Shown piece after piece: positions 33,506 through 43,813 of a DNA stretch of 64,000 nt. The notes beneath the pieces are model-generated. The model was not told the origin of the DNA. It was given only the letters and a program-made list of their open reading frames with translations, and did not search any database. This DNA comes from Chalciporus piperatus (lineage: Eukaryota > Basidiomycota > Agaricomycetes > Boletales > Boletaceae), in NCBI GenBank assembly GCA_038093975.1, contig JBBPTG010000004.1, forward strand, positions 310,001 through 374,000, given 5' to 3'. Each line of letters opens with the position of its first letter. The stretch's first letter is position 1. Both the position numbers and the translations under genes were made by a program.

Positions 33506-34504
33506 TCAAGCGATGAATGGGATCATCGTACCAACTCGACTCCGATAAACTTCGTAATCGTTACCAAAGAATCGTATTAAAGCTTTCTCCTCAGCTGTGG
33601 ATAGTGGTCAGTCGACGGAGTCTATTAAACATGATGGGAGACAGACCTCGCGTGCGTCGGTAGAAGAACCGCCAAAGGATTGTTGCAAAGCCTATGAAGC
33701 TCACTGGATTCTGCAATACCATCTGCGTGCCCAACGCCCAGTAGAAAAATCCTGCATACGATGGGTGACGGAACCACCTAGTACAACAGGTCGAAATCAG
33801 ATTGCTTTAATTTTAAGCGTATGACCTACGCATATACTCCATCGGTCACCAGTTGATGGGTGTCTCGTTTCTGGAAGGCAACTGCATGCGAGAAATTGGT
33901 AGCTGCATGCATCATCGCAGTTGTCCTCAAGGTCTGACCAACAATTACCAGGAGGATGCCTGTCTAACGTGCTCTAGTTGGCGTAAAACACCAGGCAGGA
34001 GTGACGCACCCATAGTAGAAATAAATGTGTACGACTTCGCTGAAGGCATAAAGAACAAGGTAACAAGGTATTCGACCAGCGCAGCGCCATTGGCGATATG
34101 GTACATTGCTCCGTTATCGAGCAAGAACGCTGGGGAGACCATGGTCATGAGTCACGTCGCGAGAGATCTTTGACGCACTTACAATCCACGCTACATTTCT
34201 CTAGATTCCAACCAGCCGTTACGGCGAATTCACCCCAATGAAATCCGGACCACGCTGCAACAAAGAAGCATAGCTGATACGTGGCCCACCATGGTGATGC
34301 AAGGCCTCCCTTTAAGAACAGGGCAAACCCAAGCGCAAATGTTGCGCCGAGTAAGAATGAGATAGTGGATGCAGCAAGCGGGGTATTCGGGATGTTGCCA
34401 TGCGGTTCGAAGTTGAGCGGAACTGTTGCCAAGGGGTGCTTCACACGTCTGCGTTCCTCTACACGTCGTTCGAAAGGATCTTCTTGGACATCCGAGTCTG
34501 CCAT
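33506..34504 (-). CDS. ste14: Isoprenylcysteine carboxyl methyltransferase (Ste14)
   Basis: Polytopic ER enzyme that methylates the carboxyl group of farnesylated cysteines, such as mating pheromones and Ras, using S-adenosylmethionine. It starts MADSDVQEDPFERRVEERRR, then has membrane segments including TISFLLGATFALGFALFLKG and ATYQLCFFVAAWSGFHWGEF. The next exon has SFLLDNGAMYHIANGAALVE, the conserved Ste14 loop. The catalytic C-terminal core is read after more introns: WFRHPSYAGFFYWALGTQMV (family motif RHPSYxGFF) and RFFGNDYEVYRSRVGTMIPF, ending FIA. The stop at 33506-33508 follows from the spliced last exon (acceptor ccacag). It is convergent with rpl9 (150 bp between stops). In basidiomycetes this enzyme is needed for pheromone maturation. 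Confidence 0.92.
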
Positions 34505-34650
34505 CGTGGTGTATAACAACAAGGGCGTCTCACTCTAGCGAGACAAGACCAGCTGAGTTACGCGCCAGTAGCTTTCGATCCTAATAAAGGCAAACAGCGC
34601 ACATGCAGTAACACAGTCTGACCTCTTGCACACAGTCGGCCAGCAGGGCC

Positions 34651-37188
34651 ATGCTGCGTTGGCACTTAGTCCGGAGATGTAACACCGGGCGTGCTACCTT
34701 CAACCTACCCGTACGCCGCTTTCTTGCGACAGCGACGCCAAATGAGACTTCCAACATCAGGAACATGGCACTCGTTGCCCATATTGGTTCGCTACAACGC
34801 CATCACATCATACTGACCGTCTAACATCTCATGCAGACTCCGGTAAAACTACATTGACCGAGTCGATCCTGCACAAATCTTCCTACATTCCGTCCCCTGG
34901 CTCCGTCGACACTGGGAGTACCACCACCGACTTTTTGCCTGCCGAGAGGGAACGAGGCATAACAATCCAGTCCGCGAGCATACCAGTCAAATGGAAGAGC
35001 TGGAATTTTAATCTCATTGACACTCCAGGACATGCCGACTTTGGTATGGAAGTCGAGAGTGCCAGCCGCGTGGTTGATGGTGCTGTCGTGCTCATGGACT
35101 CCGTAGAGGGTGTTGAAGCACAGACCAAGGGAGTGTGGAGGCAGCTATCCGCGTGCGTTTCTCATAAATTCTTTCATGTCACCCTATACCGATATTGATC
35201 GCTTCCAGATACGATGTCACTACTCGCATGGTATTCATGAACAAGCTTGATCGACCCGGAGCGTCTTTAAGGTCCTCACTATTATCTATATTAACCCACA
35301 AGCTACATGCGAATCCGTTGGCTATCACACTTCCAGTTGCATCTATGAACCCGGAGAACTATGCTCGAGCGGAGCCAGGCATAGAAGGCATAGTTGACCT
35401 TGTCAAGTGGGAACTTTGGAAGTGGTCCGATGGCGGAATTCACACCGTCCAGCCCCTCCCATCGGCGAAAGATACCTCAGAATTCGAGGAAATTTTCCCC
35501 AATGGACATCCAATTACCCCGCATCTTATACCCGCTCGAGCAGCGTTGCTCGAAAACCTTGCAATGTTCTCCGAGGATCTGATGGAACGACTCCTTAGTT
35601 TGCCATCAACCCCATCCTCTTATTTACAGGTACAATCCAAGGAAATAATACCCCATCTACGAAAGGCGACCTTGCAAAATCAAATTCTCCCCGTGTTATG
35701 TGGCTCTGCCATCAAGAGTATTGGGACGGAACTGGTTATGGACTACGTTGGGCATTTACTAGCGAGTCCCCTCGACGTCCGCTTGCAAGTCGAATCTCCA
35801 GATGCGCCACTGCGCTGCTTAGCCTGGAAGGTTGCTTGGGACAAGCGAAGGGGTTGGATGACATTTGTAAGGGTGTACTCAGGTGAGTTTTTGCGCTGTC
35901 TCGGGGCTCTTTTCTAACATCCTTTCGGACAGGAACTCTCAATTTGAGGCGTCAGAGAAGTATCCACAACATCAATACGGGTCAGAAAGAACAGGTCTCA
36001 AAACTCCTCCTACTTTATGCCTCAGAGGCGGAGGAGGTAGATTCTCTTCCATATGGCTCTGTCGGTGTCATTCTTGGGCTCAAACACACTCGTACTGGCG
36101 ACACCCTGGTCGACTCACGTGGCCTTGCAAAGTTTGATTCCTCTCTCCGAGGGGTCACCCCACCTCCAGCCGTTATGTCGGTCTCCGTCATGCCAAACTC
36201 GCACTCGGACCTGGCTCCGGTTCAAGAAGCCATACGCTCTTTGATGCGTACGGATCCCTCTGTTCGGATGGATAACCAGGATGGTCAAATTCTTGTTCAC
36301 GGTCTCGGAGCCTTGCATCTGGAGATCGTCGATGGTCGACTCAAGGATGAATGGGGGGCCAAATTCGAGTTCGGTAATCGTCAAGTCAGCTATCGAGAAT
36401 CGATCAGTTCAAGCATACCTGCCCAGCTGGAAGAGTGGTCGACCGAGATTGCTGGAAGACCAATGACTGCCAAGCTCGCGCTATCGATCGCCCCTCTTTC
36501 CGAGGGCGAACAAGGTGATCCAGCATTCGATGGCAATCTCGTATTGGATGAAAATGGCAAGCCACTCCAAGCCCCTGATTCTTATACGAACAAACTCAAT
36601 CCATTGGCCCACTTGGCTCGCGGCGTTGCAAGCGCGCTTTCCAGTTCCCCTCACACATCCTTACCACTCTCGCACGTCAAGGTGCAGATTAAGCAACACG
36701 TTGTTCCCGGTGATGCACCACCTTCGATTCTCATCGGTGCAAGTTCCTACATCTTACGGTGCAAGCTCAAAGAGGCGGGAATGGGTCCCGTCCTTGAGCC
36801 TTTCATCAAAATCAAAGTCTCCGTGCATGACGACTCCCTTGGAAATGTCATCAAAGACATCACCGAGAGTGGCGGCGAAGTCCTTGATCTTGCCAGTCAG
36901 ACAGATGCTGCCGACGAGGATGGGAATCCATACCCCAGTGACGGGCTATACATACCTCCGGAGGAACTTTCTCCCTCATCGTCCAGGGGGTCTTCGCTGG
37001 CACATGGGACACCTCGAGCCAAACGAACAATTCACGCCATAGCTCCTTTGAGCAGAATGCTGGATTACTCCACGCGGCTGCGTGCGTTGTCAGCGGGCCA
37101 TGGTAGCTTTGATATGGTCAACGCAGGATTCCGCGAAGTCGCAGCGTCTCGGAAGATGGAGATACTTAGAGAAATTGGACGCGCATGA
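34651..37188 (+). CDS. mef2: Mitochondrial elongation factor G2 (ribosome-recycling GTPase)
   Basis: GTPase that recycles mitochondrial ribosomes with RRF. The first exon (34651-34786) begins MLRWHLVRRCNTGRATFNLP and goes on RRFLATATP, an Arg-rich mitochondrial targeting sequence, ending NMALVAHI; intron 34787-34836 splits the G1 motif, giving AHIDSGKTTLTESIL. Further GTPase motifs are G2 RERGITIQSA, G3 LIDTPGHADFGMEVESA and G4 FMNKLDRPGA. Domain II (NLRRSIHNINTGQKE, preceded by the last intron) and domain IV/V (NRQVSYRESISSS, EPFIKIKVSVHDDSLGNVI) are present in order, with AIAPLSRMLDYSTRLRALSAG near the end. EF-G2 rather than EF-G1 is chosen because of the long inserts in domain II-IV and overall wording. 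A stop 27 bp from the next gene's stop closes the locus. Confidence 0.92.
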
Positions 37189-37215
37189 TAGACAGTTATA
37201 TCTTTATTACCTATC

Positions 37216-38753
37216 TTAGAGTAATTCCCTTGTTTCATCCGCATCGCCAAACAACACCGCTCCATCCATATCATCGTCATCGTCTGCTGCATTTGCATGC
37301 ATATGTCCCGCTGAATTGAGTAATTGACTGAAATCCATCAGGTCATCGTTGTCGTTCTCGTCGTTCTCGAACGTAAGTAACTCATCGGAGAAAGGAGGTG
37401 GAGGAGCTATCGTTCTCTCGCGTGCGAAGGGGGCCTCACTCGGTGCTCTGTCATACTCTGGGAGGAATAGCGGCGTCTTCGCTCTCCGTTCCGCGGCAAC
37501 AGGCTCGCCGGTTTGGGGTTGATACGTTCCACGTCGAGATGCCGCTCCGAGAAGACCTTGTGGCTCCAATTGAGCGACTGTACGTTGAGGAGGCCATGGC
37601 TCGACCACTACACAGAGACAATGTCCGGATATAGGGAAGGATTGGTACTTGAGTTTGAGGAGAGGCTTTGGTTTCGTTTCTTCTTCTTCCACCGTGAGGT
37701 CGATATCTGGGATATCCTTTGAGAGGTATTGTTGATCGTTTCCCTCATCTTCTATATCGTCACCGTTCTCGGGAACGGCGGGTCTTGGTTGATAGACATC
37801 AGCTTCTGCATCCACCAAAAGCTCATTCAACTGACCTATTAGAGCCACCAGAGGAGCCTTCATAGGATTCAGGTTGGAGCGACCCCATGGCGACGTCATC
37901 GTCTTCAACTTCGACTTCCTGGTACGCATTAGCGACAGCGCGGCGTCGCCTTTGCGGACGAGGTTCTCTTGCGACAGCGAAAGAATTGTCTACGCCCTCA
38001 TCCTCTTCGCTCTCCTCACCAGACCACTCGTCCTCATCCTCGTCGAGATGATTCTGGTGCGCCTTGTCTTTCCCTTTCGTCTTGGCTCGTTTGCGATCGC
38101 CCCGTTTGCGAGTCGCCTGAGATCTTGCTCTTTTCTTTGACGTGTCACGATGAACAGGTCGTGAAGGGACTGGGTCAGTCACGGGAGCGACTTGCGGGCG
38201 AGGAGGTGCAGTGGCGAAGTATCTCGACTACACAGGGTTTCCCTTAGCCATATGTAGGGACTAGTACCATCGGTTCGACACGATTGCTTACCTTGAAGAG
38301 GACGGTATGAGGCTCGGTCTTGCGGAAAAAGTAAGCAAACTGGTAGGTCTCTATGAAGTTCAGGCATCATGAATCACAACGAAGTAGCGAGCAACCATAT
38401 TACAGACCTCCTCGATGGACTTCCACTGTGCCCCGTTTACTGCCGGATGCGGTCCCCGGTCCAAAGTGGATGTCTTTCTCCGCATGGAGCTTTGGAATGA
38501 TCCTGCGGTTTCCGGTTCAACATATTCGTTGACTTTTGAAGCGAGATAGGAACGAACAAGGGTCTCAGGTCAGCAAGGACATGCTGTAGGACAACATCCG
38601 ACATCCAATCGATGTGCCTTTCATCAAGGTAAAGCTGGCCAGATTGAGGTCAGTCTGCCGTGCCAGACAGAAGGGAGAATCACTGACATATAATGGGATA
38701 ACGATATTGTTGGATATCCGCAAGTAGTATGCATTTCTCGGTTTAAAGGCCAT
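37216..38753 (-). CDS. Conserved basidiomycete nuclear protein, function unknown
   Basis: Starts MAFKPRNAYYLRISNNIVIP and continues, after introns, through LDERHIDWMSDVVLQHVLAD and KRGTVEVHRGG, then YQFAYFFRKTEPHTVLFKV. The middle is very basic (KKRARSQATRKRGDRKRAKTKGK) followed by an acidic run (DEDEDEWSGEESEEDEG), consistent with a nuclear signal and disordered linker. A third block, IDLTVEEEETKPKPLLKLKY, leads to GHCLCVVVEPWPP. The C-terminus is acidic and ends MDGAVLFGDADETREL. I recall similar proteins in Agaricomycetes, named only as hypothetical. At least five exons. The TVEEEE stretch after an Ile resembles a SUMO-interacting motif. Function cannot be stated from sequence. Confidence 0.7.
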
Positions 38754-38954
38754 GAGTGTAGCTGCACAAATTCAAGCGAAATTGCACGTGAGTTGAGTTC
38801 GCGAACCCAGTCCGAAGAGAAAGAACAAGCAAAAGGAATTTGTTTCGACGTAGCCAACCAAGAACTCCATTTCAAAGCAGTCAATAAACACTACTATACA
38901 GATATCAGCACCACAACTTCACTACCACGTGTATAATCGTCGAGCGAAAAGGTT

Positions 38955-40635
38955 TCACAGGTCATTGATATCGACACCAGGACCCGAGATGACGGCCTTA
39001 ATGACACCTTTGCCATCGTCACTCTTTCCGTTACGGGTTGTTTGGAATGCGAGAGATGCTTCAGTGAATGGGAATCTAATGTGGAAGGTCGTGAACGCAT
39101 AGTAAAAAGTGGTAAGATAGGAACTGACCGGTGGGAGACCAAAGGTTTCAAGTTTACCCTTCCTTGAGCTACTAAAGCTATAGCCAAAGGATAATCGCCA
39201 GGCTACGGCAGATTAGTTTATAACTAAAATCTTCCAATGAATGGGAACGAACCCCGTAGCGGAAGGATCCTTTCATAACCAACTCCTTCACAAGCACGAC
39301 GCTCACGTCGATGGTGATGTCGGATGGGCCCATACCAACCTAGATAGACCAGAAGTAATGAAAACATGATCGGGCGGATTGCACGTTGCAGAATTACCTG
39401 TACGTATGTTCCTCCTGTCTTGGCAATGCGGATACCAGTCTGGATGGAAACCTCAGCACCAGAGGCATCAACAACCAAGTCGATGGCAGTGGGACCACGG
39501 TCCGAGACACCAAGTTGCTGCATCAGTGCTGCTGCGGAGCGCTTGGAGTAAGCAATTCTAGTCTCGTCTGGCAACATCGCAGGAGGCTGGTAGGTGTGTG
39601 TCGCAGCATAAGATTTCGCAAACTCAAGACGACTTGGGACGATATCGACTGCGATGATGCGCGAAGCACCAAGCGCCTTTGCAACAGCCATGCAGAGGAT
39701 ACCAACGGGACCGCAGCCGAAGACAGCAATTGATTGATTCGCCCTGAGGCCACCGAGTTTGGAAACTGCGTGGACGGCGACGGACAATGGCTCCATCTTA
39801 CATACCAAGGAGTAATTTATAAGCAATGGACCAAGACATATGTTGCTCACCATTGCACCATCTTCAAGGGTGAGATGAGGAGGAAGGGGGTAAGCAAGAT
39901 CTGCAGGGACGGCGTAGTAGCGACCAAGGGTTCCATCGTAGGGAGGAGTGGCAGCGAACTTGACATCAGGACACAGCTGTTAATGAAGAACGTCAGTCAG
40001 GATTCATGACGGAAAGTAATAAGTGACCTGGTATCTACCCTCTTTGCAAGCCTCACACTTTTTGCATGTAGCGCCAGGCTCGACGGCGACACGATCACCT
40101 GGTTTAAGGTGGGTCACGGCGGATCCAACTTGACAAACCGAGGATCAGTACATATAACTCCGCAATGCAACAAACTACCTTTGGAGACAACTCCAGATGA
40201 CTCGTGGCCGAGTACCTGCGTGGTAGGAAAAAATTAGCACGCAAAACGTGGTTCATATTCTGGGACACAAACCATGTCAGTTCCTGGTTTGAGTTCATAG
40301 TCTCCAATTTTTCCGTGCACGAGGTAGTGGATCTTAGATAAAAGTGAGGTGCAATCTGATTGAATGCCCCGACCTCTAGTTTTAAGGGTGGAAGCTTACA
40401 TCAGAACCGCATATCCCTGTGATCGCGACGAATCAGGATGCGGAGACCAAGCAAGGGTTTAGACTGACCAGTCTTCTTTACTTCCACGAGAACATCGTGA
40501 GCGCCGACTGTCTCACCAGATCAACGGATGTCACAGGCCCCTCAGCGTCTGACACTCACTCTCTGGGATTGGGCGGGGCTCGAATTCAGTGTGATGGACC
40601 TTCTTGAGGACGAAGGATGTGTTGTCTGACGACAT
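38955..40635 (-). CDS. Zinc-dependent xylitol/sorbitol dehydrogenase (MDR family)
   Basis: NAD-dependent polyol dehydrogenase that oxidises xylitol to xylulose or sorbitol to fructose. It starts [20 protein letters not shown]; later exons carry the catalytic GroES domain with GHESSGVV and the structural zinc loop [15 protein letters not shown] (Cys spaced 3, 3 and 8 apart). The Rossmann fold is [20 protein letters not shown], followed by [17 protein letters not shown]: the Asp after the second strand favours NAD over [24 protein letters not shown] holds the Glu-Pro-Leu-Ser motif. The end is [14 protein letters not shown]. About eight exons. Xylitol dehydrogenase is preferred over L-arabinitol dehydrogenase by overall wording, but substrate needs assay. 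Confidence 0.87.
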
Positions 40636-41174
40636 GTTGGACGGCTGGCGGAATAATGGGAGAATGGGGCCAAAGGGGATGAAATACTTGAGGTCTATAA
40701 GTGAGCACGGATTTCACGGTCCGTGAGCCACGCTCAGATGATTCCGACCATGGAAAAATAAACCAGACTGCCTGGCCCTGTGAGTTTGAATCTGTCTATA
40801 GCATTCCGCATAGTTACGATGCGAACTTCCTCTTAAGTTCTCTTAAGTCACAGCTGTCGTCGGCGGGCGAGAATGGTGACTTCCCTGCAACTGCCACTAG
40901 GAGTTCAGTGAGCGATCCCCGAAGGTTTCCGTTTCTGGATGGTTCGCAGGTTCCGCGTTCCGTCCCAACTCAGCGCACATGCCACCATCCCTTGGGGTGT
41001 CAGGTATGAAATAGCGCGAAGGACAACCTTGCGTTGAGATCGTCGGTTAGTTCGTGACGATGATCTACTAGGGGACCGTCTCGTCGGTCTGATTCGAGTG
41101 GACTAACCACAGCAGCCAGATTCTTGTCAATATTATGCCATTTTTAAATCAGCATCGCAATACGAAGGCCTGGT
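40636..41174. other. Spacer between polyol dehydrogenase and hAT element
   Basis: 539 bp that contain the polyol dehydrogenase promoter (a TATAAG-type stretch near 40697) and end in the 8-bp target site of the hAT insertion. A 102-codon plus-strand frame (40701-41009) has no recognisable domain. Confidence 0.4.
41167..41174. repeat. hAT target-site duplication, left copy
   Basis: GGCCTGGT immediately before the left terminus of the element. The identical copy at 42866-42873 follows the right terminus. Eight base pairs is the diagnostic duplication length for hAT transposons. Confidence 0.92.
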
Positions 41175-41183
41175 TAGTGTTGC
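41175..41183 (+). repeat. hAT terminal inverted repeat, left
   Basis: TAGTGTTGC, the perfect nine-base core of the terminal inverted repeat, inverted at 42857-42865. Confidence 0.9.
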
Positions 41184-41186
41184 AGT

Positions 41187-41291
41187 CGAAGTGAAGTGAG
41201 TTCGAAGTCTACTTCACTTCGATTCACTATTCAGCACTTCGTGACAGCGAAGTGAACTATAATCCGCATCGAAGTGGCATCGAAGTGTGGC
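41187..41291. repeat. Left subterminal GAAGTG motif cluster
   Basis: Within about 105 bp the hexamer GAAGTG or its complement CACTTC occurs at least six times, in both orientations, with further partial copies (AAGTG, CGAAG). This is the pattern of hAT subterminal repeats bound by transposase. Confidence 0.75.
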
Positions 41292-41619
41292 GCTGCAACA
41301 AGCATTGAAGCAACAGATTCTCCCATCTGCAAAGCGAGAATTGGCACTGCAAGCAGGCATGTCGGACTACCATCGGCCAACTACCAAAGGTCATTCCATG
41401 TCTCCGATACTATGGCAGGTATAGCTACGAGCGAATATCATGATTAGTCCACAAGGCCCTGTTCAACAGACCTGAGATCGCGCGGATTCGCGCCTAGAAA
41501 ACGGATAAAACAGTAGCGATGCCAGCGAACGAACACCTCCATCGCCTGGCACGATGTGAGTCGTACGCTATGAACCCAGTGAAAACCCACCTCCTCATGA
41601 GAATCTCTCTACACCTGGT

Positions 41620-41967
41620 GTGTTTCCTGTTCCCGTTGGTTCGACAACATCCATTACTCCTGATCATGCGTTTTACCCCGGCGCTCCTGGCCCCAACTCG
41701 GCACCACTTTATGTGCATTATCCACCAGCCACATTTCATCCCCCCCGCATCTCATTCCGAGTCCTTTCTCCCACGAGGTTACGACCTCGTGATTTGCAGG
41801 ACAGGCTCCTCTCCAGATTGACCCAAGCCTCTCCAGCTCGGCTGCAAGTCGAAAGAAAAATCTTCAATAACCAGCAGCAAAAAAGCAAGTCCAAAACCCA
41901 CCAGCCCATACGTCAGTTTCGAGCATCGGAAAAACTGCGACAACATGTGGTGGGTCCAGTCGGGTAA
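41620..41967 (+). CDS. Proline-rich frame inside the hAT element
   Basis: A 115-codon open frame whose first half reads SITPDHAFYPGAPGPNSAPL and YVHYPPATFHPPR and then becomes basic. The proline-rich wording continues upstream of the listed Met (EPSENPPPHENLSTPGVFPV), so the Met is probably not the true start. It is not a hAT transposase domain I recognise. It may be a spacer region of the ancestral transposase gene or a captured host exon. No evidence for expression. Confidence 0.25.
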   Translation: MFPVPVGSTTSITPDHAFYPGAPGPNSAPLYVHYPPATFHPPRISFRVLSPTRLRPRDLQDRLLSRLTQASPARLQVERKIFNNQQQKSKSKTHQPIRQFRASEKLRQHVVGPVG

Positions 41968-42028
41968 GCTCTGCTGAGCCAGGCACCACTGTGGCGAAGG
42001 CAGCGCTGTCACGCAAAGGTATGGACGT

Positions 42029-42703
42029 TTGCAAGGACTCGCGACGATTCGTCGTTCTGCATCCTATTCAAGATTGAGTGCAACTGCTCCCGTATCAACA
42101 GAAACTGCAGGACATTCGACAGAGGAATATCCATCACCTCAGCCAACCCCTCCCATCCTCTCACCTGAAGAGCGCGAGCAGCAGGAGGTGTCCACTCAGG
42201 CAAATGACCGGAAGGTGGCGGAGTGCGAGCTGCTCAGGTACGAAGCGGAGGACGCAACAACTTACGGCTCGTCCGAACGCAGCAAAAATGACCTTGTACG
42301 ATTTTGGGAGGTGCGTAGTTTAATACTGGCTCAGCATCCAATCCCACTCATCTCGCAGTTGCAGCTGCATGAATATGTCTACCCTTTGCTCTTTCGTGTT
42401 GCCATGGATATCCTCCCCGCACAGGCGTCCTCGGTTCCTTGTGAACGCGTCTTTTCATCAAGCAAGGAGACTTGCACTCTCCGACGGAACAACCTCTCCC
42501 CGAAGCTGATGGAAGCACTCCAGGTCACTCTGAAGTTCAAGTACAAGCAGGAAGGTCTCTCTTTTACCTCGGATCTCGTTGCAAGCCCACTAGACTACAG
42601 TATTACTGAGATCACTGATTATGCTGCTCGTGAAGTGATTGCTACAGGAAACGTCGAGGAGCTAAATGATCTTATTACCAACCATTGTAATGACGATCTG
42701 TAG
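42029..42703 (+). pseudogene. hAT transposase C-terminal fragment
   Basis: Encodes the dimerisation end of a hAT transposase: DLVRFWEVRSLILAQHPIPL, then FRVAMDILPAQASSVPCERV, then FSSSKETCTLRRNNLSPKLM and EALQVTLKFKYKQEG. The ASSVPCERVFSSSKETCTLRR core is highly characteristic of this domain (Dimer_Tnp_hAT). The N-terminal BED finger and catalytic core are absent, removed by internal deletion of the element. The N-terminal 80 residues are Ser/Pro/Glu-rich. The frame is open from 42029 to the stop at 42703, so a short protein could still be made and might act as a dominant-negative or dimer partner, but that is speculation. Confidence 0.85.
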
Positions 42704-42759
42704 TTATCCTTACTATCTAGTCACGATGTAATTGGCTGGGAAACGCCGGCCCATTTTTC

Positions 42760-42857
42760 TCTCACTTCGAACTCACTTCGAAGTGCACTTCGTCCCACTT
42801 CACAAAATCGAAGTCAAACGAAGTGCCGCTTCGAGTTCACTTCAGTTCACTTCGCGG
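42760..42857. repeat. Right subterminal GAAGTG motif cluster
   Basis: CACTTCGAA, CACTTCGAAGTGCACTTCG and further CACTTC or GAAGTG copies, about nine in 100 bp and mostly in the orientation opposite to the left end. It mirrors the left cluster. Confidence 0.75.
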
Positions 42858-42865
42858 CAACACTA
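42857..42865 (-). repeat. hAT terminal inverted repeat, right
   Basis: GCAACACTA on the plus strand, the exact inverted complement of the left nine-base terminus. Confidence 0.9.
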
Positions 42866-42873
42866 GGCCTGGT
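42866..42873. repeat. hAT target-site duplication, right copy
   Basis: GGCCTGGT, identical to the copy at 41167-41174. Confidence 0.92.
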
Positions 42874-43626
42874 CATTCTCATCCCTTTTATAATATTTCT
42901 TATTACCATCAAGTCTTCCCTCGGAGCATACGAACTACGAGACCATCATCCCCCATACTTTCCTACGGGTGTCTGGGAATGCTCTCCGAATGGACGTCTG
43001 ATGCTGTCCATTGTGCAAGTGACAAGTCATACTTATCGTTTGGTGATAGGATGTTCCTGGCGAGAACACCCTGGTTCAGATGCTCGCTCTCTCAACCAGT
43101 TGGTGACCCGGACGCGCTCTCCCACAAATTTATTGACATGTCTCGTACTATCTATTTGAATCAAACATCTATTTCTACACAGGTGTAAGGCAGGGTGGGT
43201 AGATACATTGATCCCCCTCTCAGCCGAGAGCGCTTGGGTTGCACGTCTTCGCTCATGAATTGGCCGGGGACGCACAATTGCCATAAAGTTTCAATATCCC
43301 TTCGAGATACATATCGATCTTCAAAGGTCCCTCCAGAATGCTGCTCCAGCCGGTTTCTCAGTGGCGCAGGCGAAGCTGCAGATTTCACGCATGATTGGGA
43401 TATGTAAATGCCTTGGTCCCTCGGAAGTGCATGACGTGCTCAGGCGATGAGATGATGCTAATGTGTAGTAGTACATGACAACGTTTGATTGACATCGAAC
43501 GTGTACCTTGTACATAGGAACGCGCATGTATAGTATTCAATGTTGATCGTCGAGGAAATAATTAGATATTCGGAGGCGAATTGTGCACTTTCGTGGACAG
43601 CTCACATGAACATGAGGATGTACCAA

Positions 43627-43674
43627 GCGATGGGGTCGATGAAGTGATGGGGTCGATGAAGCGATGGGGTCGAT
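43627..43674. repeat. 17-bp tandem repeat, about 2.8 copies
   Basis: Units gcgatggggtcgatgaa, then the same with one change, then a partial third copy. It lies about 140-190 bp upstream of the methionine synthase ATG. Confidence 0.85.
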
Positions 43675-43675
43675 A

Positions 43676-43702
43676 ATTAGCAAATGATTAGCAAATGATT
43701 AG
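43676..43702. repeat. 11-bp tandem repeat (attagcaaatg)
   Basis: Two perfect copies of attagcaaatg plus a further attag directly follow the 17-bp repeat upstream of the methionine synthase gene. Confidence 0.8.
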
Positions 43703-43813
43703 ATGCGATAGATAGCCGTTGACTCAGGGCAGGCGCCTCGAATATCTCAAAATCACGACCCAGCTCATCTCGCATCCCCGTATCCCTCTTTTTCTTCTTC
43801 TGCATTCATCACC

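Larger units (their letters stand above)
41175..42865. mobile_element. Internally deleted hAT DNA transposon (1.69 kb)
   Basis: The element starts TAGTGTTGCAGTCGAAG and its other end, read on the minus strand, starts TAGTGTTGCCGCGAAG: nine identical terminal bases, then imperfect similarity. A perfect 8-bp duplication (GGCCTGGT) flanks it. Both ends are packed with GAAGTG/CACTTC hexamers, the multi-copy subterminal motifs typical of hAT transposase binding sites. Inside, only the C-terminal dimerisation part of a hAT transposase remains (42029-42703); BED zinc finger and catalytic RNase H core are missing. The left inner half holds an unrelated-looking proline-rich frame. It is thus non-autonomous and would depend on a full-length relative elsewhere. 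The exact TSD suggests fairly recent insertion. Confidence 0.92.
42874..43813. other. Spacer between hAT element and methionine synthase
   Basis: 940 bp with no confident gene. An exon-like open stretch at 43259-43450 reads EIHIDLQRSLQNAAPAGFSV and SRMIGICKCLGPSEVHDVLR, ending in TGA; with one in-frame TGA at 43256 it extends back to 43208. It may be a gene remnant or an unrecognised exon. Tandem repeats lie at 43627-43702. The remainder must include the methionine synthase promoter. Confidence 0.35.
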
